From CBDATA01 sp965202845 (GTDB taxonomy: Bacteria > Acidobacteriota > Vicinamibacteria > Marinacidobacterales > Marinacidobacteraceae): a stretch of DNA of 64,000 nucleotides. Below the pieces are notes generated by a model. That model was given only the letters and a program-made list of their open reading frames with translations, made no database searches and was not told the origin of the DNA. Both the position numbers and the translations under genes were made by a program. The DNA lies in assembly GCA_965202845.1 (NCBI GenBank), contig OZ241856.1:1922001-1986000 (forward strand), in the 5' to 3' direction. Shown here in pieces: positions 57,261 through 64,000 of the stretch (its first letter is position 1; each line of letters opens with the position of its first letter).

Positions 57261-58693
57261 ACGGGGAAACGGCGTCCGCGCGCACCCGCCGCTTTCCGAT
57301 CCATCCGGTCGGCCCCATCCCGGAGGACGCGACCGGCGCCGTCGCCGACGCCCGCGAGGTCGCGATCCGGATCGACCGCGCCGGAGGGCGCGCGCTCATC
57401 GTCGGCGGCTACGTGCGCGACCGGATGCTGGGGCTGGACGAGACCGGGGATCCGGACCTTGAAGTCTTCGGACTCGACATCCGGCGGCTGGAGCGCGCGC
57501 TCCGCCCGCTCGGACGGCCGCACCGGGTGGGGCGGGCGTTTCCGGTGCTCCGAATCGGAGCGCTGCATCTGGAGATCGCGCTCCCCCGCCGGGAATCCAA
57601 GACCGGGCTGGGGCACCTGGGGTTCGAGGCCATCGCCGACCCCCGGCTGAGCTTCCCCGAAGCGGCGCGGCGGCGCGACCTCACCCTGAACGCGATGGGG
57701 CTGGACCCGCTCACCGGCGAGCTCCTCGATCCGTTCCGGGGCGCCGCCGACCTGGAGGCGGGGGTCATGCGCGCCACCGACGCCGCCCGGTTCCCGGAGG
57801 ACCCGCTCCGGGGACTCCGGGTGGCGGCGTTCGCCGCCCGCTTCGGGTTCGTCGCCGACCGGGAACTGATCCGGCTCTGCGCCGGACTCGACCTTTCCGA
57901 GCTCAGCCAGGAGCGCATCCTCGACGAGCTGCTGAAGATCCTGCATGCCCCGACCCCCTCGGCGGGATTCCGCTTCCTCGCCCACACCGGCCTTCTGCGC
58001 TTCCTGCCGGAGGTGGCGGCGCTCGCCGGAACCCCCCAGGACCCCGAACACCACCCCGAAGGGGACGTCTTCGAGCACACCCTGCAAGTCCTCGACCAGG
58101 CCGCCCGGCGGCCGATGCCCCCGGAAGAGAGAACAGCCTTCCTGTTCGCCGCGCTGTGCCACGACTTCGGCAAGCCGGCCACCACCCGCGCCCGCGAAAC
58201 CGGCCGGATCACGTCGTGGGGGCACGACGCCGAAGGCGCGAAGGTCGCAAGGGGTTTCCTCGAGCGGCTGCGGGCGCCCAGGGCGGTGACGGACGTGGTG
58301 GAGGTTCTCACCCGCCGGCATCTGGCGCCCGCCCTCTTCCCCCGCCAGGGCGCGAAGCCCGCCGCCTACCGCCGCCTGGCCCGAGAGCTGGCGGCCGCCG
58401 GAACCACCCTCGAGACGCTCCTCCAGCTCTCCACCGCCGACCGCCTGGGGCGCGGAACCGCAATCGCCCGCGCCGGGCGCTTCCCGGAGGGAGAGACCTT
58501 CCGAAGGCGCGCCGAGGAGGCCGGGGTGCTCCGCAGCGAGGCGCCGGACGCGGTCCAGGGCAGGCACCTGGTCGCCCGGAACGTCCCCCCCGGCCCGGAG
58601 ATCGGGCGGCTCCTCGAAAAAAGCCGGGAGATCCAGGATCGGACCGGCGAAACCGACCCGGAGCGAATTCTCGACCAGGTGATGCGCGAATGA
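57248..58693 (+). CDS. CCA tRNA nucleotidyltransferase / poly(A) polymerase family with HD domain
   Basis: A 481-residue nucleotidyltransferase. The head domain has ALIVGGYVRDRMLGLDETGDPDLEVF (GG-x-V-RD and the catalytic DxD pair near residues 54-78), the RRDLTLNAMGLD motif near residue 145, and FPEDPLRGLRVAAFAARFGF. An HD phosphohydrolase domain follows (ALCHDFGKPATT near residue 303). It adds or repairs CCA at tRNA 3' ends; the HD domain removes terminal phosphates. GTG 57248 lies within the end of the MOSC gene (13-base overlap). The tRNA-Val gene in this window encodes its CCA, so a repair role is likely. Confidence 0.92.
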   Translation: MGVLNGETASARTRRFPIHPVGPIPEDATGAVADAREVAIRIDRAGGRALIVGGYVRDRMLGLDETGDPDLEVFGLDIRRLERALRPLGRPHRVGRAFPVLRIGALHLEIALPRRESKTGLGHLGFEAIADPRLSFPEAARRRDLTLNAMGLDPLTGELLDPFRGAADLEAGVMRATDAARFPEDPLRGLRVAAFAARFGFVADRELIRLCAGLDLSELSQERILDELLKILHAPTPSAGFRFLAHTGLLRFLPEVAALAGTPQDPEHHPEGDVFEHTLQVLDQAARRPMPPEERTAFLFAALCHDFGKPATTRARETGRITSWGHDAEGAKVARGFLERLRAPRAVTDVVEVLTRRHLAPALFPRQGAKPAAYRRLARELAAAGTTLETLLQLSTADRLGRGTAIARAGRFPEGETFRRRAEEAGVLRSEAPDAVQGRHLVARNVPPGPEIGRLLEKSREIQDRTGETDPERILDQVMRE

Positions 58694-59664
58694 ACATCCC
58701 CCGGAGGCCCCGGGCGGTGCGCCCCGCCGCCTGGCTGCGCCCCGACCGCCTGCTGGGCCGCCGGGACATCACCCTGGTCTCGGAGACCTTCCAGCGCACC
58801 GGGAGCTTCAAGTTCCGCGCCGCCCTCAACCGGGCGGCCTCCACCCCGGCTCGGCATCTGCTGGCCGCCTCCTCGGGAAACTTCGGGCAGGCGCTCGCCC
58901 TCGCCTGCCGCCTGCTGGGGAAGCAGGCCACCATCGTGATGCCGACGACTTCGGCGCGGGTCAAGGTGGAGGCGGTCCGGCGCCACCGGGCGCGGGTGGA
59001 GCTGGTCGACGTGACCAAAGAGTCCCGCGAGGAGCGGGTGGAGCGGCTGCGCCGGGCGCTTCCCGACGACGCCGAAGTGGCGAGCGCCTACGACGATCCG
59101 GCGGTGATCGCCGGAAACGCGACGCTCGGAACCGAGATCGCCGCCCGGCTGCGGCGGCTCGCCCCGGAGCGGCGCCGGAAGGCGGTGGTGGTGGTCCCGG
59201 TCGGCGGCGGCGGGGTCAGCTCGGGCATCGTGCTGGGACTGCGCGCCGCCGGCCTCGGCGGCGCGCCGGTGGTCGGCGCCGAACCGCTGCTCGCCAACGA
59301 CGCGGCGGAGTCGCTGCGACGGGGCGCGCTCACGAGCCACGCCGGCGAAGCGCTCTCGCTCGCCGACGGCGCCCGGCTGCCGCGGCTGGGCGCGAACAAC
59401 TGGGCGATCCTCCGGGACGGACTCGAAGCCATCGTGGAAGTCCCCGAACCCCGGATCGCCCAGGCAGTGCGGCGGCTTTTCGGCGAGGCGAACCTGAAGG
59501 CCGAACCCACCGGCGCCCTGGGCGTCGGCGCGCTTTTGACCGACCCGGACCGCTTCGCCGACCGGGAGGTCTTCGTGGTGATCACCGGCGGCAACGTGGA
59601 CCCGCTGGTCTACGCCCGGATCCTGGGCGGCGCCGACTCGCTGGCGGAAGCGACCGCCGCCTGA
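58690..59664 (+). CDS. Threonine/serine dehydratase-like PLP enzyme (second copy)
   Basis: A 324-residue fold-type II PLP enzyme. The Lys lies in FQRTGSFKFRAALNRA near residue 39, SSGNFGQALALA near residue 64, and the phosphate loop VVPVGGGGVSSGIVLG near residue 177; the end is FVVITGGNVDPL. No ACT domain. It shares layout with the gene at 5914-6894 but is clearly diverged, for example SFKFRAA versus CFKMRAA. ATG 58690 overlaps the previous stop as ATGA, and the SixA gene starts at its stop. Substrate unknown (threonine, serine or similar). Confidence 0.87.
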   Translation: MNIPRRPRAVRPAAWLRPDRLLGRRDITLVSETFQRTGSFKFRAALNRAASTPARHLLAASSGNFGQALALACRLLGKQATIVMPTTSARVKVEAVRRHRARVELVDVTKESREERVERLRRALPDDAEVASAYDDPAVIAGNATLGTEIAARLRRLAPERRRKAVVVVPVGGGGVSSGIVLGLRAAGLGGAPVVGAEPLLANDAAESLRRGALTSHAGEALSLADGARLPRLGANNWAILRDGLEAIVEVPEPRIAQAVRRLFGEANLKAEPTGALGVGALLTDPDRFADREVFVVITGGNVDPLVYARILGGADSLAEATAA

Positions 59665-60113
59665 TGCTCCTCCTGCTGCGGCACGCCAAATCGGACTGGG
59701 GGCAGACCGGACTCCCGGACCCCGACCGGCCGCTCGCCCGGCGCGGCCTGCGGGACGCGCCGCGCATGGGGCGCCTGCTGCGGGAGCGGGGGCTGGTTCC
59801 GGCGCGCGCCCTCGCCTCTCCCGCCGTCCGCGCCCGGGAGACCGCCCGCCTGGTTCTGGAGTCGGCGGGCGCGCCCGCCGACTCACTCCGGCTGGTCCCC
59901 GAACTCTACGGATCGAGCGCGGAGGGGATTCTGGCCATCGCCCGGGAGTCGGACGCTTCGCCGCTGCTGGTGGTGGCCCACAACCCGGGACTGGAGGATC
60001 TGGTGGCCCGCTTCGCCGGGTCCTGGTCACCGTTTCCTACCGCCGCGCTCGCGGTGGTTTCCGGCGGCCGGCTGGAGGCGCTCTTCCGCCCCCGGGACGC
60101 GGACGTGCCATAA
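59664..60113 (+). CDS. SixA-like histidine phosphatase
   Basis: A 149-residue branch 2-like histidine phosphatase of the SixA type. The phospho-acceptor His is in LLLLRHAKSDWGQT near residue 7, Arg in ASPAVRARETARL near residue 52, and the second His in VVAHNPGLEDLVARF near residue 97. SixA proteins remove phosphate from histidines, for example in phosphotransfer domains. The start overlaps the dehydratase stop by a single base. Confidence 0.92.
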   Translation: MLLLLRHAKSDWGQTGLPDPDRPLARRGLRDAPRMGRLLRERGLVPARALASPAVRARETARLVLESAGAPADSLRLVPELYGSSAEGILAIARESDASPLLVVAHNPGLEDLVARFAGSWSPFPTAALAVVSGGRLEALFRPRDADVP

Positions 60114-60116
60114 ACT
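60111..60116 (+). promoter_or_regulatory. -10 element before the NodT-like gene
   Basis: TAAACT lies 9 bases before ATG 60126 and overlaps the SixA stop. No Shine-Dalgarno sequence precedes the ATG, so a short-leader mRNA is possible. Confidence 0.35.
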
Positions 60117-60125
60117 GGCTTCCCC

Positions 60126-61574
60126 ATGAGGCTGACGCGCGCCGCCGTCGTGCTTTCCATCGTCGCTTCGGGGGGCTGCGCCACGACGGCCCGGACGCCG
60201 CCGCCGCCGGATCCCCCCGCCGCCTTCCAGGAGAGCCCCCTCGCCGGCGCGCACGAGCCGCAGGAGTGGTGGAAGGCGTTCGGCGACCCGGCGCTCGACG
60301 ACGTGGTGGACAAGGCGCTCGACGCCAACTTCTCCATGGCGGAAGCGGTCGCCCGGGTCGAGCAGGCCCGCACCCGGGCCCGGCTGGCCGATGCGGCCAT
60401 CCTGCCGGCGGCGCGCGCCCGGGTGGGCATGGACACCTTCACCCAACCCACCAACACCGCCATCGGCGCCCAGCTGGACGACCTGCGGATCCTGGACGCG
60501 CTGGATCTCGACGTCCCGTTCCCGGAGCGGCTGGGCTTCACGGTCTGGTCCGCCTCCGCCGAATTGTCCTGGGAGCTGGACTTCTGGGGGCGGATCCGAC
60601 ACTCGTCGCTCGCCGCCGGCGCCGAACTGCTGGCTTCGGAGTACGACCTCATCGCCGCCCGGATCGGCATCCTCTCCGAGACGATCGCGGCCTGGTTCGA
60701 AATCGGCCACCTGCGGCGGCAGCTCGTCCTCGCCGGCCAGCAGCTGGAGAACGTCGAAGAGCGCGAGCGGCTGGCGGAGGGCCGCTACCGGAGCGGCCTC
60801 GCCCCGTCGAGCGCGCTCCACGCAGCGCGCCAGGCGCGGCGCCGGGCGGAGGCCGGCATCCCGCCCATCGAAAGCCAGCTCGCCGAAGCCGAGTCCCGGC
60901 TCGCCATCCTGCTGGGCGGATATCGCAGCGACCTGGCGACGCTCCTTCCCGAGGGTATCCAGGCGCCGGCGACCCTCGCCGACCCGGTTCCGGCCGGCAT
61001 CCCCGCCGACCTCCTGCTGCAGCGGCCCGACGTGCGGGCGGCCGCCCACCGGCTGGAAGCGGCCAGCCACGCCGTGGAGGCGCGGCGCGCCGCTCTCCTG
61101 CCGCAGCTCTCGCTCTCCGGTTCGATGGGTCTCCAGAGCGTCGAAGCCGACGGCATCTTCGACATCAGGCAGTGGTTCACCAACCTCGCCTCCAACCTCT
61201 TCGCGCCGCTCTTCGACGGCGGCCGGCTCGAAGGCCAGGTGGACCTGGCGGAGGCGCGTTTTGACGAACGGGCCGCCGCCTGGGCCCGCTCGGTGGTCAC
61301 CGCGGTGAACGAAGTGGAGGCGTCGCTGGCCCGCCTCGAGACCGAGCGCCGCCGCCACCGGGCGCTGACCGCCGAACGCCGGGAGGCGCAAGCCTCGCAG
61401 GACTTGCAAACCGAGCGCTACCAGCGGGGAGTCGGCCGCTACGCCGACCTGCTCGATGCGAACGGCGCGCTGCTGGAGGCGGAATCGGCGCTCGCCCGCT
61501 CGGAGCGGGACCTGGCGCTCGCCCGGCTGACCATCCACCGCGCCCTGGGAGGCGCATGGACGCCGCCGACATGA
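60126..61574 (+). CDS. NodT/OprM-type outer-membrane efflux lipoprotein
   Basis: A 482-residue trimeric channel subunit of the RND outer-membrane factor family. It has a lipoprotein signal (VVLSIVASGGC), then the duplicated helical architecture: EQARTRARLADAAILPAARARVGMD near residue 78 and EAASHAVEARRAALLPQLSLSGSMG near residue 320, with the conserved WELDFWGRIR near residue 155 and LLLQRPDVRAAAHRLEAA. It should form the exit duct for a tripartite pump. The adaptor gene overlaps its 3' end by 19 bases, but no inner-membrane pump follows. Confidence 0.93.
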   Translation: MRLTRAAVVLSIVASGGCATTARTPPPPDPPAAFQESPLAGAHEPQEWWKAFGDPALDDVVDKALDANFSMAEAVARVEQARTRARLADAAILPAARARVGMDTFTQPTNTAIGAQLDDLRILDALDLDVPFPERLGFTVWSASAELSWELDFWGRIRHSSLAAGAELLASEYDLIAARIGILSETIAAWFEIGHLRRQLVLAGQQLENVEERERLAEGRYRSGLAPSSALHAARQARRRAEAGIPPIESQLAEAESRLAILLGGYRSDLATLLPEGIQAPATLADPVPAGIPADLLLQRPDVRAAAHRLEAASHAVEARRAALLPQLSLSGSMGLQSVEADGIFDIRQWFTNLASNLFAPLFDGGRLEGQVDLAEARFDERAAAWARSVVTAVNEVEASLARLETERRRHRALTAERREAQASQDLQTERYQRGVGRYADLLDANGALLEAESALARSERDLALARLTIHRALGGAWTPPT

Positions 61575-62752
61575 ACCGCATCAGCCGCATCAGCCGAATC
61601 GGGGGATACATCCTCGCGGCGCTGATTCTCGGCGGGTCGGTCGCGGTCGCGGTTCTTCTGATCTCGATGCGCCCCGAGCCGGCCCGCCGGGCGCCTCCCT
61701 CCCGCATCCCCTTCGTGACCACCGCGCCGGCGGTCGCCGGCTCCGGCGCGCTGACCGTCTCCGGCGCCGGAACCGTCCGGGCGCGCGCCGAAGTGGACGT
61801 CGCGGCCGGAGTGAGCGGGCGGGTGGTCGAGGTCGACCCGGCGTTCCAGAGCGGCGGCCGGGTCCGCGCCGGGCAGGTTCTGTTCCGCATCGAAGACGCC
61901 GACTACCGCCACCGCGTCGAGCGGGCCCGGGCGGTGGTCGCGGTCCAGCAGGTGGAGCTGCTGAAGGTCGAGGCGGAGGCCGCGGTCGCCCGCGAACAGT
62001 ACGAACGCTTTCAGGATGGAAACGCCGCCGGGGAGGCGGGCAGCCCGCTGGCCCGCTGGGAACCCCAGCTGGAAGCGGCGCGGGCGGCGCTGGACCGGGA
62101 CCGGACGGCGCTCGCCGAAGCCGAACTGCTGCTCGCCCGCACCCAGGTGCGCGCCCCCTTCGACGCGGTCGTGCGTTCGGAGGCGGTCGCAGTCGGGCAA
62201 TACGTGCTCCAGGGAGCGGGAGTGGGGCACATCCACCCCTCCGACGCGGTGGAGGTCGCCGTCCCGCTCTCCGACGACGACGCGGCGCTCCTCCCCGATC
62301 TCTGGCGCCTCGGCGACGACCGGCGGGTCCCGGCCCGGGTCCTCGCCGATTTCGGAACCGGCCGCTTCAGCTGGGACGGAACCCTGGACCGGGTCGAGGC
62401 GGCGCGGGACGAGAGCACCCGCGCCATCGAGGTGGTCGTCCGCGTCCCGAACCCGTTTCCCGCCGCTTCGCCGCCGCTCCTCGTCGGCCAGTTCGTCGAC
62501 GTGGAGATCGAGGGCGCCGCCCCCGAGCCGTATTTCCGCATCCGGCGGCTGGCGCTCCGCCCGGGGAACGAAGTCTGGGCGGTCCGGGACGACGACACGC
62601 TCGCCGTCGTTCCGGTGCGGGTGCTCCAGCGCGTCGAGGACGCGGCGCTGGTGGTCGGAGACCTGCGGGACGGGCAACAGGTGGTGGTGAGCGGCATCCC
62701 GTTCGCCACCGACGGCATGCGGGTGCGCGCCGGCGCCGCGCCGGATCCCTGA
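61556..62752 (+). CDS. RND/HlyD-type periplasmic adaptor subunit
   Basis: A 398-residue membrane-fusion protein with an N-terminal transmembrane anchor (YILAALILGGSVAVAVLLI), a barrel-sandwich domain (VDVAAGVSGRVVEVDPAFQSGGRVRAGQVLFRIE near residue 82), a helical hairpin and a beta-barrel with LARTQVRAPFDAVVRSEAVAVGQYV near residue 195. It links an inner-membrane pump to the channel encoded immediately upstream. ATG 61556 overlaps that gene. The next gene is a Rieske oxygenase, so the pump must be encoded elsewhere. Confidence 0.93.
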   Translation: MDAADMNRISRISRIGGYILAALILGGSVAVAVLLISMRPEPARRAPPSRIPFVTTAPAVAGSGALTVSGAGTVRARAEVDVAAGVSGRVVEVDPAFQSGGRVRAGQVLFRIEDADYRHRVERARAVVAVQQVELLKVEAEAAVAREQYERFQDGNAAGEAGSPLARWEPQLEAARAALDRDRTALAEAELLLARTQVRAPFDAVVRSEAVAVGQYVLQGAGVGHIHPSDAVEVAVPLSDDDAALLPDLWRLGDDRRVPARVLADFGTGRFSWDGTLDRVEAARDESTRAIEVVVRVPNPFPAASPPLLVGQFVDVEIEGAAPEPYFRIRRLALRPGNEVWAVRDDDTLAVVPVRVLQRVEDAALVVGDLRDGQQVVVSGIPFATDGMRVRAGAAPDP

Positions 62753-62760
62753 CGACGATC

Positions 62761-63807
62761 TTGACGCTCCCGCCGTTCCCGGAAGGGTGGTACTTCGTCG
62801 CCAGCCGCAAGGCGGTGCAGGAGAGGAAGCTGATCCGCCGAACCTGGATGGGGGAGGAGATCGTGGTCTGGTGGGACGGCGCGGACCGGATCGCAGCGCA
62901 CGAGGCGTTCTGCCCCCATCTCGGCTCCGACCTGGGACCGGAAGCTGGAGGACGGGTGCGGGACGGCCGGCTGGTGTGCCCGTTTCACGGCTTCGAGTTC
63001 GAACCGGGCGGCCAGTGCGTCGCCACCCCCTGGGCACCCCCGCCCAAAGCCGCCCGGCTGCGGACCTTCGAGACGCACGAGATCGGCGGCCTGATCTTCG
63101 CCTGGTGGGGGATCGGCGGACGCCCCCCGCAATGGCGCCTTCCCGAAGATCCGCCGGCGGACCCGGAATGGTGCGAGACGGGGTTCCGGACGCTCCGGTT
63201 CCGGGGGCATCCGCAGGAAACCACCGAAAACTCGGTGGACCTGGGGCACTTGCGGTACGTGCACGGCTACGACCGGGTGAAGCGGGTCCAGCCGGCGACC
63301 GTGGAGGGGGCGAAGCTCACCAGCGTCTTCGACTTCCGGCGCATCCAGCGAATCGCCGGCGTGGCGGACATCGCCTTCGAGGTGTCCGCCGTCGCCCACA
63401 TCTTCGGCCTCGGCTATTCGCTGGTCGAGATCCGGGAGCATCGGATCTGCATGGACGCCCGGCTGTGGGTGCTCGCCACCCCGCTCGACGGGGAGACCAT
63501 CGAAATGGTGCTGGCCAGCCAGGTGCGCGCGCTCCGCAAGCCGAAGCGCCCCCTGGTCGGCCTGCGCTTCCTGCCGCTGCGGCTCCGCACCCGGCTGATG
63601 AACCAGATTCTTCTTTCGGCGCAGCGGCACGATGTGATGCAGGACGTCACGCTCTGGAGCCGCAAGCGGTATCGGGAAGCCCCCAGTCTCTGCGCCTCGG
63701 ACGGCGAGGTGGGAATCTTCCGCCGCTACTGCCGGCAGTTCTATCCCGACGACGGGATCAGGCCTTCCGAAACCGCAGGCCGTGGGTCATCCGCCCGTAG
63801 AAGTTGA
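62761..63807 (+). CDS. Rieske non-heme iron oxygenase, alpha-subunit-like
   Basis: A 348-residue oxygenase. The Rieske cluster ligands are FCPHLGSDLG (Cys-x-His, near residues 45-47) and LVCPFHGFEFEPGG (Cys-x2-His, near residues 72-75). The mononuclear iron site is NSVDLGHLRYVHGYDRV (Asp/His/His near residues 159-168). The layout resembles sterol-ring hydroxylases such as KshA and the DAF-36/cholesterol 7-desaturase group, so a steroid or terpenoid substrate is a fair inference. TTG 62761 is the only near start; it follows the adaptor stop by 8 bases. Reductase and ferredoxin partners are not adjacent. Confidence 0.88.
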   Translation: MTLPPFPEGWYFVASRKAVQERKLIRRTWMGEEIVVWWDGADRIAAHEAFCPHLGSDLGPEAGGRVRDGRLVCPFHGFEFEPGGQCVATPWAPPPKAARLRTFETHEIGGLIFAWWGIGGRPPQWRLPEDPPADPEWCETGFRTLRFRGHPQETTENSVDLGHLRYVHGYDRVKRVQPATVEGAKLTSVFDFRRIQRIAGVADIAFEVSAVAHIFGLGYSLVEIREHRICMDARLWVLATPLDGETIEMVLASQVRALRKPKRPLVGLRFLPLRLRTRLMNQILLSAQRHDVMQDVTLWSRKRYREAPSLCASDGEVGIFRRYCRQFYPDDGIRPSETAGRGSSARRS

Positions 63808-64000
63808 ACCACTTCCGCGCTTCCGGATCGTCGAACGGGTAGTCCGCCCCGAGCTGTCTCGCCACCGCGAGGCCGGTCACGAAACAGGTCTCCTGGCTGT
63901 TGATCAGGGTGTGGGCGCCGCAGTGCCAGGAGCGCCTCCGCCCCTGGAGGAAGCGAAACAGGGGAACCAGCAGCGCCATCTGACGCACGTCGTGCACGAC
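63758..64000 (-). CDS. C-terminal part of an unidentified protein, possibly a flavin oxidoreductase
   Basis: The minus-strand frame is open to the window edge and ends at 63758 with RKWFNFYGRMTHGLRFRKA. The 80 visible residues include INSQETCFVTGLAVARQLGADYPFDD (positions 33-58), reminiscent of the end of FAD-dependent amine-oxidase-like or isomerase-type flavoproteins, where a closing segment records a location in the dimer. This is a weak likeness. It converges on the Rieske gene with a 50-base overlap and might be its functional partner. Confidence 0.45.
   Translation of the reverse strand, partial: VVHDVRQMALLVPLFRFLQGRRRSWHCGAHTLINSQETCFVTGLAVARQLGADYPFDDPEARKWFNFYGRMTHGLRFRKA

Overview
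The window is very GC-rich, gene-dense bacterial chromosome with short intergenic gaps and many 4-bp start/stop overlaps. It holds about 57 protein genes and one tRNA gene. Double-membrane (Gram-negative type) physiology is shown by SecA, a NodT-type outer-membrane channel, lipoproteins and a CBM9/DUF5916 beta-barrel. A VWFA-related protein of the type common in Acidobacteriota, next to a DUF5916 barrel, suggests an Acidobacteriota-like or related heterotroph. This assignment is an inference; there is no rRNA or marker set here. Carbon-starvation permease, aconitase, acyl-CoA dehydrogenase, methylmalonyl-CoA accessory proteins, a form II CoxL-type molybdo-hydroxylase and a Rieske oxygenase point to aerobic organotrophy.

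Layout. 1-7.7 kb: 3' end of a CstA-like permease, SDR dehydrogenase, DUF4013 membrane protein, aconitase, a threonine dehydratase-like enzyme and type III pantothenate kinase. 7.7-17.8 kb (minus): a run reading secA, guaB, lipoprotein, CBM9/beta-barrel protein, VWFA protein, CBM9 protein. 17.9-20.7 kb: M23 peptidase, an Rpn-family nuclease with a tandemly duplicated 3' end, DUF309 protein. 20.8-26.2 kb: tRNA-Val, a MeaB GTPase fused to methylmalonyl-CoA epimerase, acyl-CoA dehydrogenase, amidohydrolase, and a sodium/solute symporter with a small partner. 26.2-38.1 kb (minus): a nine-gene, nearly gapless operon with form II coxS-L-M, coxD-E maturation genes, xdhC, an AttEFGH-like ABC exporter and an AttH-PuuD fusion protein. 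38.3-41.7 kb: an unrecognised Cys-rich lipoprotein downstream of a C12 tract, divergent from a PQQ-type beta-propeller protein. 41.6-48.3 kb (minus): gltX and a MoxR/DUF58/BatA-like operon. 48.4-57.3 kb: DUF3014 protein, MoaD-like protein with a BNR-repeat partner, MsrB, TauE, metX, metY, CoA-binding protein, methyltransferase, mnmA (minus), MOSC protein. 57.2-64 kb: CCA-adding enzyme, a second threonine dehydratase-like enzyme, SixA phosphatase, an outer-membrane channel plus adaptor without a pump, Rieske oxygenase, and the 3' end of an unidentified gene.

The points most worth following up are the molybdo-hydroxylase/ABC/AttH-PuuD operon, the MeaB-epimerase fusion with an NQAD G4 motif, the C12 tract that could switch the reading frame ahead of the orphan lipoprotein, the tandem duplication in the Rpn gene, and the recurring promoter architecture (near-leaderless genes and symmetric divergent -10 boxes). 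No CRISPR array, prophage, insertion sequence or rRNA was seen.
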